From Euryarchaeota archaeon UBA52 (lineage in GTDB: Archaea > Thermoplasmatota > Poseidoniia > Poseidoniales > Thalassarchaeaceae): a DNA stretch of 20,747 nt. The DNA lies in assembly GCA_002505455.1 (NCBI GenBank), contig DAVB01000005.1:1-20747 (forward strand). The letters are read 5' to 3'. Each line of letters opens with the position of its first letter. The stretch's first letter is position 1. The notes below the pieces were generated by a model, which ran no database searches, was not told the origin of the DNA, and saw nothing but the letters and a program-made list of their open reading frames with translations. Shown piece by piece: positions 1 through 7,627 of the stretch. A program made the position numbers and the translations under genes.

Positions 1-8
1 AACCACAT

Positions 9-84
9 TGGTAGTCCCGCCCGGATTCGAACCAGGGTCATGGCATCCAGAGTGCCATATGATGGACCACTACACTACGGGACT
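9..84 (-). tRNA. tRNA-Gln (anticodon CUG), CCA encoded
   Basis: Read on the minus strand the segment folds into a full cloverleaf. A 7-bp acceptor stem (AGTCCCG with CGGGACT) is followed by a D-arm with GTGG, a 5-bp anticodon stem (TGGCA/TGCCA) and the 7-nt loop CTCTGGA. That loop puts CTG at positions 34-36, so it reads CAG (Gln). The T-arm is CCTGG-TTCGAAT-CCGGG, with one G-T pair. The discriminator base is A and the terminal CCA is genomically encoded, which gives 76 nt in total. No intron is seen in the anticodon loop. Glu (CTC) was considered, but the loop register places CTG, not CTC, after T33. Confidence 0.95.
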
Positions 85-104
85 TCGCTCCTGCGGTGAG
101 CGGT

Positions 105-113
105 TTTGTATTT
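105..113 (-). promoter_or_regulatory. possible TATA box for tRNA-Gln
   Basis: On the minus strand an A/T-rich AAATACAAA lies about 21-29 nt upstream of the tRNA-Gln 5' end, the right distance for an archaeal TATA/TBP site. The match to a consensus box is only moderate and no BRE is clear. Confidence 0.35.
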
Positions 114-143
114 CAACGAACCCATGACAGTTTAGGCCCCGAC

Positions 144-1175
144 TCATGCTCGGAAGCGAGCCATGATCTCCTCATGCTTCTCCAGGCTAGGTCTCAGCAT
201 GTCCGGCGGAAGATCGCATAGCGGTGTGTCCACAAGGCCCTGGTCCTCATCCGCCGTCGGCATCTCCGTGTTGTGATGGAGCAACCCCGTCACGTGCTTC
301 TTGTCTACCTCTGCATTGTGGAGGGCCGCGATTGCTGCAGTCGGGTTGGTGTGGTCGTATTCCGAGGATAGCGTCTCGAGCCTGAGAACGCTACCATCGA
401 AGAGCTTCACATCCTCGTAACCTCCCTCTGGGATATCGACCTCGTTAATCGGCTGGAAGTGGTGGATGAAGTCGATTCCATGGAGCTCCTCGCCGTGATC
501 CTTGACATACCCATACGAGCTGTAAGACTCGTCGTTGTTGGCGAAAGTCACACATGGGGAGATGACGTCGATCACAGCCATCCCTCTGTGGCTCAGAGCA
601 GCTTTCATCAGGGCCGTCAACTGCTTCTTGGCCCCTGAGAATGAACGTGCGACGAAGCCGCACCCCAGATTGATGGCGAGCTTGCACATGTCGATAGGGG
701 GCTGTTCGTTTGGGGCACCCTTACGCTTCTTCGACCCCTTCTGAACGGTCGCGGAGTACTGGCCCTTGGTCAATCCGTAGACCCCGTTGTTCTCGATGAT
801 GTACACCATGTTCAGATTCCTCCTTATCGCGTGGATGAACTGTCCGATGCCTATGCTGGCCGAGTCGCCGTCGCCCGATACCCCAAGGTACACTAGATCC
901 TTGTTGACCATGTTCGCACCAGTCGTAACCGAGGGCATCCGGCCATGGACCGTGTTGAAACCATGCGATTTCCCGAGGAAGTAGGCAGGAGTCTTGGAGG
1001 AGCAGCCTATGCCGCTCATCTTCGCAATCCTACTCGGGTCGATCCCATTCTCCCAACAGGCCTGGATTATCACCCCTGAGATCTGATCGTGACCGCAGCC
1101 AGGGCAAAGAGAGGAAGGACCTCCCGTGTAGTCGCTTTTCGGAAGATCGATGACATTCAGTTTCACGGGCCTCAT
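144..1175 (-). CDS. korB: 2-oxoacid:ferredoxin oxidoreductase, beta subunit (KorB-like)
   Basis: This is the catalytic beta subunit of a CoA-acylating 2-oxoacid:ferredoxin oxidoreductase, a cytosolic enzyme that binds thiamine diphosphate and one [4Fe-4S] cluster. The 343-residue product shows the expected motifs: CPGCGH at 24-29, SGIGCSS at 54-60, the TPP/Mg motif beginning GDGDS at 101-105, and ENNGVYGLTKGQYS at 128-141. Cys24, Cys27, Cys58 and Cys208 (in ISPC) sit where this family's cluster ligands lie. The ATG overlaps the korA stop by 4 nt and has a GAGGTG Shine-Dalgarno sequence 5 nt upstream (minus-strand complement of 1181-1186), so translation is probably coupled to korA. Substrate choice (2-oxoglutarate versus pyruvate or a broad range) cannot be settled from motifs. 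The 2-oxoglutarate call rests on similarity to KorAB and on the nearby aconitase gene. Confidence 0.93.
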   Translation of the reverse strand: MRPVKLNVIDLPKSDYTGGPSSLCPGCGHDQISGVIIQACWENGIDPSRIAKMSGIGCSSKTPAYFLGKSHGFNTVHGRMPSVTTGANMVNKDLVYLGVSGDGDSASIGIGQFIHAIRRNLNMVYIIENNGVYGLTKGQYSATVQKGSKKRKGAPNEQPPIDMCKLAINLGCGFVARSFSGAKKQLTALMKAALSHRGMAVIDVISPCVTFANNDESYSSYGYVKDHGEELHGIDFIHHFQPINEVDIPEGGYEDVKLFDGSVLRLETLSSEYDHTNPTAAIAALHNAEVDKKHVTGLLHHNTEMPTADEDQGLVDTPLCDLPPDMLRPSLEKHEEIMARFRA

Positions 1176-2959
1176 GGTTCCACCTCTTCAAGAGTCTGCA
1201 AAATCAGATCAGCGTATATTCTGGCGCGCGGAGGCATACCGTCTGAGTATGCCACGCTGGATATCTTGGAGGCCAAGTCGCTGGGGAGCTCTTTCCTCAG
1301 GACCCCGTACAATTGCCCATCTCGATTGATTTCGAGTACAATGACTCTCTCATGCCTCTCAATGAATGCCTCGACATCCGGGTGAATGGGCATGGCACGA
1401 ATTCGACATTGGCTGACCTTCAAACCGGTCTTCTCAATCATGTCATCAATCTCTTGAATCGTGTTCTCCATGGATCCCATGTAGATGATGCCTACGTCCT
1501 GCTCCTGCTCCTCCCTTAGTATCGGTGCTGGGAGATCTGCTCTGGAATTGTCTATCTTCCTCTTCAAGCGCATCATCAGTTTCCTGTATACTTCCGGCTC
1601 CTCGCTGTAGATTCCATCTTCATCATGACCTGTCCCACGGTATAGGATAGGATCCAGTCCTGACCCTGGCAGAGTTCTGTATGGCACCCCATCACCGTCA
1701 ACGTCTCTGTACCGTCCATAGTTTTCGATCGCGGAAACTTGCTCTTCTGTACGTAGGACCTTGCCGCGATCGATCTTTTCTGACGGGTATTCGAAACCGG
1801 TGCATACCCAGTTATTCATCCCGAGGTCAAGATCAGAGAAACCGAACACAAGAGTCTGATAACGCTCAGCATATTCGAAAGCCCTCCAACCGTATTCGAA
1901 GCATTCCTCCACAGTTCCTGGTATGAGGACGATATGTTCGGTATCTCCGTGGCTCGCTTCTCTCAGGAGATTTAGGTCGCCTTGCTGGGTACGTGTTGGG
2001 AGTCCCGTGGAAGGCCCAACCCTGTTCACGTCCCAAATGACTCCAGGGACCTCCGCGAAATATGCCAAACCGATGAATTCAGACATCAGGGAGATGCCAG
2101 GCCCTGAGGTGCAGGTCATGCCTCTTCCTCCTGCCCATCCCGCTCCAAGAACCATGCCTGCAGCTGCAAGCTCATCTTCAGCTTGAACCACGGCACAGGT
2201 AGCCTTCCCGTCGCTCGTGTCCCTCAACTCGGGCAACCATTGAATGATCCCTTCTGCCACTGATGACGATGGTGTGATTGGGTACCAAGATAGCATGGTT
2301 ATGCCACCATATATGGATCCGAGCGCCACAGCCTCATTGCCATCAACAAGGAAGGTGCCCTCGTCCTTCTCTCGCGCCTCGACTACATGGGGGCTTTTCC
2401 AATCAATCTCTTCAGCAGCTATGGCACGCCCTTCTCCTATGGCTCTCAGATTCACCTCGACTGCTGATGACTTGCCCTTAAACTGCCTGTTCACAGCACG
2501 CTCAAGGGCGCCTTGGTCTATGCCGATTAGATGTTGAATTACGCCAACATAGTACATATTAGCAATCATCTTTGCCATTTTTGGATTGATTCCGCGCGCG
2601 AGTTTAGTCATAGGGAGGCCAAATACCAGGCAATCGTCTCTTTCAACAGGCATCTTCACGTTTTCGTTGTAAATTATGACCGTACCAGACTCAATCTTCT
2701 CGATGTCCTTGAACCAGGTATCTGGATTCATGAGGATCTGGATATTGGTCCTGTCCCCAGGTGCCTGATATCCATTGTCGGAGGCGCGAATGATGAACCA
2801 TGTCGGGAGGCCCGAGATGTTGCTCGGAAAGAGATTCTTCCCACTCACGGGAACACCCATCTCGAATAATGCATTTAGCAGTATCAAATTGGATGACTGA
2901 GAACCAGTTCCATTGGCCGTTGCGACGTTGATTACGAAGTCATTTACTGTAGCGCCCAT
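1172..2959 (-). CDS. korA: 2-oxoacid:ferredoxin oxidoreductase, fused gamma-alpha subunit (KorA-like)
   Basis: This is the large subunit of the two-subunit type of ferredoxin-dependent 2-oxoacid oxidoreductase; ferredoxin is the expected electron acceptor. Residues 1-190 form the gamma domain, starting VNDFVINVATANGTGSQS and containing KNLFPSNISGLPTW (41-54). The alpha pyrophosphate-binding part follows from about 205, with the family signature YPITPSS at 226-232, TSGPGISLMSEF at 284-295 and RVGPSTGLPTRTQQGDL at 313-329. The frame stays open to a GTG at 2992, which would add 11 residues. I chose the ATG at 2959 because family members begin a few residues before VNDFVI. No Shine-Dalgarno sequence is visible at either start, so a leaderless or weakly led message is possible. 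The gene heads a two-gene operon with korB and is divergent from the cyclophilin gene. Confidence 0.92.
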   Translation of the reverse strand: MGATVNDFVINVATANGTGSQSSNLILLNALFEMGVPVSGKNLFPSNISGLPTWFIIRASDNGYQAPGDRTNIQILMNPDTWFKDIEKIESGTVIIYNENVKMPVERDDCLVFGLPMTKLARGINPKMAKMIANMYYVGVIQHLIGIDQGALERAVNRQFKGKSSAVEVNLRAIGEGRAIAAEEIDWKSPHVVEAREKDEGTFLVDGNEAVALGSIYGGITMLSWYPITPSSSVAEGIIQWLPELRDTSDGKATCAVVQAEDELAAAGMVLGAGWAGGRGMTCTSGPGISLMSEFIGLAYFAEVPGVIWDVNRVGPSTGLPTRTQQGDLNLLREASHGDTEHIVLIPGTVEECFEYGWRAFEYAERYQTLVFGFSDLDLGMNNWVCTGFEYPSEKIDRGKVLRTEEQVSAIENYGRYRDVDGDGVPYRTLPGSGLDPILYRGTGHDEDGIYSEEPEVYRKLMMRLKRKIDNSRADLPAPILREEQEQDVGIIYMGSMENTIQEIDDMIEKTGLKVSQCRIRAMPIHPDVEAFIERHERVIVLEINRDGQLYGVLRKELPSDLASKISSVAYSDGMPPRARIYADLILQTLEEVEP

Positions 2960-3040
2960 GTCCGGAATACACACCCTTGCAATCGCACGCACAGTATACG
3001 AGCGGCCCTCGCTGATGAGTAACGAACTTAGACATTCGCG

Positions 3041-3048
3041 TAAAATAT
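3041..3048 (+). promoter_or_regulatory. TATA-like box in korA / cyclophilin divergent region
   Basis: TAAAATAT lies in an otherwise GC-rich divergent spacer. The surrounding 11-mer CGTAAAATATG (3039-3049) is identical to the one upstream of the tRNA at the right end of the window. Its start is 28 nt before the ATG at 3069, a spacing that fits leaderless transcription of the cyclophilin gene. A second A/T patch (CAAATATTCAAA, 3051-3062) could serve the minus strand for korA. Confidence 0.5.
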
Positions 3049-3068
3049 GTCAAATATTCAAACCTCGT

Positions 3069-4190
3069 ATGTACCTTCCAGATACATCAAAATCCATCCA
3101 TCGATTGACCCGTCAGGTTTTCAGCAAACACCCTCTCGCCAAGCCCATGCCAGCCTCCTCCAAGGTCAAGGACGCAGTTAGTAAAGCGAATACAGCATCA
3201 GAAGATGGAGACTACGATCTAGCTCTGAATACCCTGAGAGATGCATGGGATGACGAGTTGAAAAAAGGCGATCAGGTGGTGCTAATCAGAACAGCAGGAA
3301 TGATACATATGTCAAGGGGCCAGGCAGACGATTCCATACGACGTCAAGCATGGAAAGATGCTAGGAGGAACCTCGAAAGAGCACAGAAGCTCGACACCGG
3401 AAATAAGGAGACAAGAAGGCAATTGAATAGCCTGATGTCGATGATGGACGAGTCAGGAATATACGTTGGACGCGGATTTTCGTTATTCGCTAACGGTGAA
3501 CCGACTCCATTCGGACTCCTGGCGATGTTCGTTTCTGGAATAATCCTCTTAGCAATATTCGGACAAGGCAGGGAGATCATTGACAGCTTCGGCGAAGCAG
3601 AGTCGAACCCAGCCGCCGAGGGAGACACCGTCATCATGACCGTCAGCTATTATCCACACCAGGGGGCCCAGAAAGTTACGGAGGATATCGAGATTCAGCT
3701 TTATCCTGACGATGCCCCTAATCATGTTGCCAGTTTCATAGAGCATGTTAGCAATGGGATGTATGACGGAACTTCATTTCACAGGGTGATTGATAATTTC
3801 ATGATACAGGGCGGCGATTTCCAAAATTCCGATGGAACCGGGGGTTATGCTTCTGGATTCTACGGGTACTGCAACGGGCAGCAGGCAGCCTCCTCGCAGG
3901 ATTGCTCACCTACTAGCTACACACTCCCCGATGAGGCGGATAACGGCCTCCTGCACGAGTCATGCACCATCTCGATGGCCAAGACCTCGCAACCTCATAC
4001 GGGAGGGAGTCAATTCTTCCTCATTCCTGAAGACAGCGCACCAGAATGGCTAGATGGAAAGCACACTGTATTCGGCTCAATATTATCTGGTTGCGACGTT
4101 GTTACGAGCATAAGCGAGGTACCGACCGACGACGGAGACCGACCGGTCAACCCTGTTGTTTTGATATCTGCAGTCTTGATATCAGAGTGA
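3069..4190 (+). CDS. membrane-anchored cyclophilin-type peptidyl-prolyl isomerase with N-terminal TPR-like region
   Basis: The product is a predicted cis-trans prolyl isomerase displayed on the outer face of the membrane (373 aa from this start). Residues about 35-125 are charged helices resembling one or two TPR units (EDGDYDLALNTLRDAW; DARRNLERAQKL). A single hydrophobic segment follows at about 147-165 (GLLAMFVSGIILLAIFG), then a cyclophilin domain from about 204 to the end. The domain has FHRVIDNFMIQGGD (237-250; Arg239, Phe244 and Gln247 match CypA Arg55, Phe60 and Gln63), GGSQFF (312-317) and WLDGKHTVFG (327-336, Trp at the CypA Trp121 position). A two-cysteine insertion (Cys268, Cys279) may form a disulphide outside the cell. 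The start is uncertain: ATG 3069 fits a leaderless message from the TATA box at 3041, while ATG 3147 (347 aa) removes a poorly structured basic N-terminus. The frame extends still further into korA, which is unlikely to be used. acnA follows after 46 nt, probably on the same transcript. Confidence 0.9.
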   Translation: MYLPDTSKSIHRLTRQVFSKHPLAKPMPASSKVKDAVSKANTASEDGDYDLALNTLRDAWDDELKKGDQVVLIRTAGMIHMSRGQADDSIRRQAWKDARRNLERAQKLDTGNKETRRQLNSLMSMMDESGIYVGRGFSLFANGEPTPFGLLAMFVSGIILLAIFGQGREIIDSFGEAESNPAAEGDTVIMTVSYYPHQGAQKVTEDIEIQLYPDDAPNHVASFIEHVSNGMYDGTSFHRVIDNFMIQGGDFQNSDGTGGYASGFYGYCNGQQAASSQDCSPTSYTLPDEADNGLLHESCTISMAKTSQPHTGGSQFFLIPEDSAPEWLDGKHTVFGSILSGCDVVTSISEVPTDDGDRPVNPVVLISAVLISE

Positions 4191-4236
4191 CCCCGAGTCG
4201 GCATCTTCAATTGCTTGAGTCAAAGGGCCCTCTTCG

Positions 4237-6921
4237 ATGGCCTACGAGATACCGTTCAATGCACTTAGGTCATTCGAGGCCTCAGATGGCTCCGAGAGGC
4301 GTTTCGTTTCGATAGAAGCATTGGAGGAGAATGGCTCTTGCAGCATTCGAGATATGCCGTATACAATACGAATTTTGTTGGAGGCAGCACTCAGAAGATG
4401 CGACGGCCATCTGATAACTGAAGATGACGTACTGAGAATCGCTTCATGGAAGCCCGGTTGCGAAAGGGCTGAGATTCCTTACCGTCCAAGTCGTGTCCTT
4501 CTACAGGACTTTACGGGCGTTCCCGCTGTTGTTGATATAGCCGCTATGAGGGATGCGATTGTCGAGATGGGCGGGGACCCTTCCAAAGTGAATCCTCAAG
4601 TTCCGGTCGATCTAGTCATAGACCACAGCATCCAAGTCGATGCTTCCGGCTTGATACCCGCTGCACTCGAACTCAATCTTGAGTTTGAATACCGCAGAAA
4701 TATGGAGCGGTACTCCTTCTTGAAATGGGGGCAGGCATCATTTAACAACTTCAGAGCAGTACCTCCAGGACGTGGTATTGTACACCAAGTAAACCTCGAA
4801 TGGATAGCGACCGTTGCTCGCGAGGAAGAAGGTCTGTGGTTGCCGGATTCGCTAGTGGGTACCGACAGCCATACAACGATGATAAATGGCCTTGGAGTAC
4901 TTGGCTGGGGCGTCGGAGGAATAGAGGCAGAGGCGGTCATGCTCGGACAGCCGATCTACATGCTTCTGCCGGAAGTGGTCGGCATGGAGCTGACTGGTTC
5001 CCTGAGCCCCGGAGTAACTGCTACAGATATGGCGCTACGAATTGTAGAGATGCTGAGGGAGCACGGGGTAGTCGGACGTTTCGTAGAATTCTACGGTGAG
5101 GGCCTCAACGCACTCAGTCTTCCTGACAGAGCTACGATCGCTAACATGGCGCCAGAGTATGGCGCAACATGCGGATTCTTCCCTGCCGACTCAACCACCA
5201 TGAACTATCTGAAAAATTCAGGGCGAGAGCAATCAATGGTAGATGATATCGAAACGTATCTTCGCGCGAATCGCCTCTTCAGAACCGAATCAGACTCGCC
5301 GCCCCTATTCACATCCACTCTGAAACTAGATCTATCCTCTGTCGAATCTTCCCTGGCAGGCCCCAAGAGACCTCAAGACCGAGTCGCACTCTCTGAGATG
5401 AGAGAACACTGGAGGGATTCTCTCACAGCTCCTGTGGGCCACTCGGGACACGGTGTCGACCAGAGCGATGTATGTGCAACTCAGAACCTTTCAGATCGAG
5501 GCGTTGATTTGAGTCACGGCTCAGTAGTCATAGCAGCTATTACTAGCTGCACGAACACCAGCAACCCATCAGTCATGGTTGCCGCCGGACTTCTCGCTAG
5601 GAACGCGGTAAAGGCAGGGCTATCCATCAAACCCTGGGTCAAACCGAGCCTCGCCCCCGGGTCAAGAGTTGTCACCGAGTACCTCGAAGCGGCAAATCTC
5701 GACGGAGACCTCAGCACCTTGGGATTCAACACTGTCGGGTACGGATGCACAACATGCATAGGGAACTCAGGTCCATTGGATGATGACATAGAATCTGCCA
5801 TAGATTCGTCTGATCTTGTAGTCGGTAGCGTGCTATCCGGAAATAGGAACTTCGAGGGCCGTGTTCATTCCAAAGTGAAAGCAAACTACCTGGCAAGTCC
5901 GCCGCTGGTCGTTGCATATGCCATAGCAGGCCATCTCGATTTCGATTTCTCCGTGGACCCAATGGGCCATGATTCAGAAGGAAACCCAATAATGCTGGCC
6001 GACTTATGGCCATCAGATGCTGAGATAATTGAGGTGGTGTCAGAGGCAATAACCCCTGAGATGTACAGGGATAGATACGCAGATGTGCTTACGGAGCCAA
6101 GATGGGAGTCCATACCAGCGACGACATCGCAACTCTACGATTGGGACCCAGATTCGACCTATGTTAGACGCCCATCATTTCTGAATGGCATTCCCAGAAA
6201 TATAGAACCCATAGATCCGATAATTGGCGCAAGAGCATTGCTGATGCTTGGTGACAGCGTCACAACGGACCACATCAGCCCCGCCGGGGCATTCGCATCA
6301 TCCTCGCCAGCCGGCCAGTATTTGACAGACAAGGGCGTATCTTCGCGAGATTTCAATTCCTATGGTAGCAGGAGGGGCAACCATGAGGTGATGATGAGGG
6401 GCACATTTGCAAATGTGCGTATTCGAAACATGCTAGCGCCAGAAACAACAGGAGGATTCACCACACACATGACTTCCGGAGATGTTGTATCGATATTCGA
6501 GGCAAGCAGAAGATATCGGGACGAGGGCACCCCGCTCATCGTGATTGCAGGCAGTCAATATGGCACGGGCAGCAGTAGGGATTGGGCCGCCAAGGGCCCC
6601 TTACTACTGGGAGTCAGGGCTGTAATAGCAACTTCCTTTGAACGGATTCATCGTTCAAACCTCGTTGGAATGGGTGTTCTGCCCCTGACATTCGTAGACG
6701 GTGATGATGCCAAATCCCTGGGTCTAAACGGCACTGAGTCATTCAACATACCCGCAGATGCAGCCCTTGATCCGGGTCAGAACATCTCCATTAAGGCTAG
6801 AAAAGAAGACGGCTCAACAATACTCTTTGAAGCAGTAGTTAGACTCGACACCCCTGTTGAGGTGGAGTATTATCGCAATGGAGGCATTCTTCAGACCGTT
6901 CTAAGGGGACTTGCTGATTGA
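4237..6921 (+). CDS. acnA: aconitate hydratase (AcnA/IRP1 type)
   Basis: This cytosolic TCA-cycle enzyme interconverts citrate and isocitrate with a [4Fe-4S] cluster. The 894 residues match the usual length of the AcnA family and no part is missing. Motifs in order: QDFTGVPAVVD (90-100), VDLVIDHS (124-131), DSHTTMINGLGVLGWGVGG (210-228), the cluster cysteines Cys438 in TSCTNTSNPS plus Cys504 and Cys507 in GCTTCIGNSG, then the swivel domain with GDSVTTDHISPAG (672-684) and GSQYGTGSSRDWA (772-784). The ATG at 4237 is the first good start, and the N-terminus (EIPFNALRSF, DMPYTIRILLEA) aligns with the family. It is 46 nt downstream of the cyclophilin gene, and its stop is followed at once by a small unknown gene. 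With KorAB it covers two steps of the oxidative TCA cycle. Confidence 0.97.
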   Translation: MAYEIPFNALRSFEASDGSERRFVSIEALEENGSCSIRDMPYTIRILLEAALRRCDGHLITEDDVLRIASWKPGCERAEIPYRPSRVLLQDFTGVPAVVDIAAMRDAIVEMGGDPSKVNPQVPVDLVIDHSIQVDASGLIPAALELNLEFEYRRNMERYSFLKWGQASFNNFRAVPPGRGIVHQVNLEWIATVAREEEGLWLPDSLVGTDSHTTMINGLGVLGWGVGGIEAEAVMLGQPIYMLLPEVVGMELTGSLSPGVTATDMALRIVEMLREHGVVGRFVEFYGEGLNALSLPDRATIANMAPEYGATCGFFPADSTTMNYLKNSGREQSMVDDIETYLRANRLFRTESDSPPLFTSTLKLDLSSVESSLAGPKRPQDRVALSEMREHWRDSLTAPVGHSGHGVDQSDVCATQNLSDRGVDLSHGSVVIAAITSCTNTSNPSVMVAAGLLARNAVKAGLSIKPWVKPSLAPGSRVVTEYLEAANLDGDLSTLGFNTVGYGCTTCIGNSGPLDDDIESAIDSSDLVVGSVLSGNRNFEGRVHSKVKANYLASPPLVVAYAIAGHLDFDFSVDPMGHDSEGNPIMLADLWPSDAEIIEVVSEAITPEMYRDRYADVLTEPRWESIPATTSQLYDWDPDSTYVRRPSFLNGIPRNIEPIDPIIGARALLMLGDSVTTDHISPAGAFASSSPAGQYLTDKGVSSRDFNSYGSRRGNHEVMMRGTFANVRIRNMLAPETTGGFTTHMTSGDVVSIFEASRRYRDEGTPLIVIAGSQYGTGSSRDWAAKGPLLLGVRAVIATSFERIHRSNLVGMGVLPLTFVDGDDAKSLGLNGTESFNIPADAALDPGQNISIKARKEDGSTILFEAVVRLDTPVEVEYYRNGGILQTVLRGLAD

Positions 6922-6935
6922 GGGGGCATTGCTGC

Positions 6936-7544
6936 ATGGTTAAGATGAGATTTTCTTTCAGGCATGAGCCGAATAACATAGCCACAGTAATTGAGGGCCC
7001 TGAAGCTTGGGTGAAACATTTTGTCGAGCAGATAGGCCTCGGACTGGACTGTGGCTGGATGATGGAGATGAGCCAACAAGGTCAGAAATCGAAAGACGAG
7101 ACCACCCTCGAAGAATCATCATTGCTGCCCGGCCCACCCCCCGATCCATCTAAGATTCCTGCAGTTATACGAGAGATAGGTTCATTCGATCCTTCTGAGA
7201 ATTTAGAATCCAATAAGCCGCCGCCCTTGGATGAGGAGGAGCTCCGTTCATTCATATCAGAGATGCCCGAGCCAGAAATCCCCCCTGATTCCATATCTAA
7301 CGACCCACTCACGGAAGAATGGCTTAGATTAGTACTCGCCATAGTGGTCACTGAACATGGAATTTCCTCAATGATGCCTGAGACTATAGCCAGCATTCTT
7401 TCGGAAAGAACGAGTCTCGACGACATCGCAGTATCTATTGCACTCAAGCGCTTGTGGGTTGCAGGGAAGGTAGATAAAATTCTTACAGAAAGGGGCGAGG
7501 AGTACTCTCCTTCGCCATCCTGGATACAAGTCTACAGGGAATAA
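6936..7544 (+). CDS. hypothetical protein with possible C-terminal winged-helix fold
   Basis: I do not recognise this 202-aa protein. Residues 1-45 look like a small alpha/beta unit (MRFSFRHEP, then EGPEAWVKHFVEQIGLGLD). Residues about 55-125 are Pro/Glu/Ser-rich and probably disordered. Residues 127-202 are predominantly helical and end in a hairpin-like stretch (LKRLWVAGKVDKILTERGEE), which suggests a winged helix-turn-helix or other small helical module; this is inference. The start is ATG 6936, with a purine-rich GAGGGGG at 6920-6926. A TTG at 6918 and an ATG at 6945 are alternatives. It begins 14 nt after the acnA stop, so it probably shares that transcript. It has no signal peptide or membrane segment. 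Confidence 0.75.
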   Translation: MVKMRFSFRHEPNNIATVIEGPEAWVKHFVEQIGLGLDCGWMMEMSQQGQKSKDETTLEESSLLPGPPPDPSKIPAVIREIGSFDPSENLESNKPPPLDEEELRSFISEMPEPEIPPDSISNDPLTEEWLRLVLAIVVTEHGISSMMPETIASILSERTSLDDIAVSIALKRLWVAGKVDKILTERGEEYSPSPSWIQVYRE

Positions 7545-7627
7545 ACCCAGCATAATTCCAAGCGCAACTGTCGGCAAACAATAAGAGAGCCCAGTATCTC
7601 CGGGCTGCTATGCACAGCGGAGCCAAC

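Noticed and set aside
2960..2992. GTG at 2992 as the start of korA
   Set aside because: The frame is open, but the extra 11 residues have no counterpart in the family, whose N-terminus begins a few residues before VNDFVI, and there is no ribosome-binding site.
2913..3068. Upstream extension of the cyclophilin frame from a TTG at 2913
   Set aside because: It would overlap the korA start region antisense, begins with a rare codon and lies upstream of the likely TATA box.
7588..7606. Hairpin AGCCC-(9 nt)-GGGCT before the giant surface protein gene, possible terminator
   Set aside because: The stem is only 5 bp, the loop is long and no T-run follows; archaeal termination does not need such hairpins.
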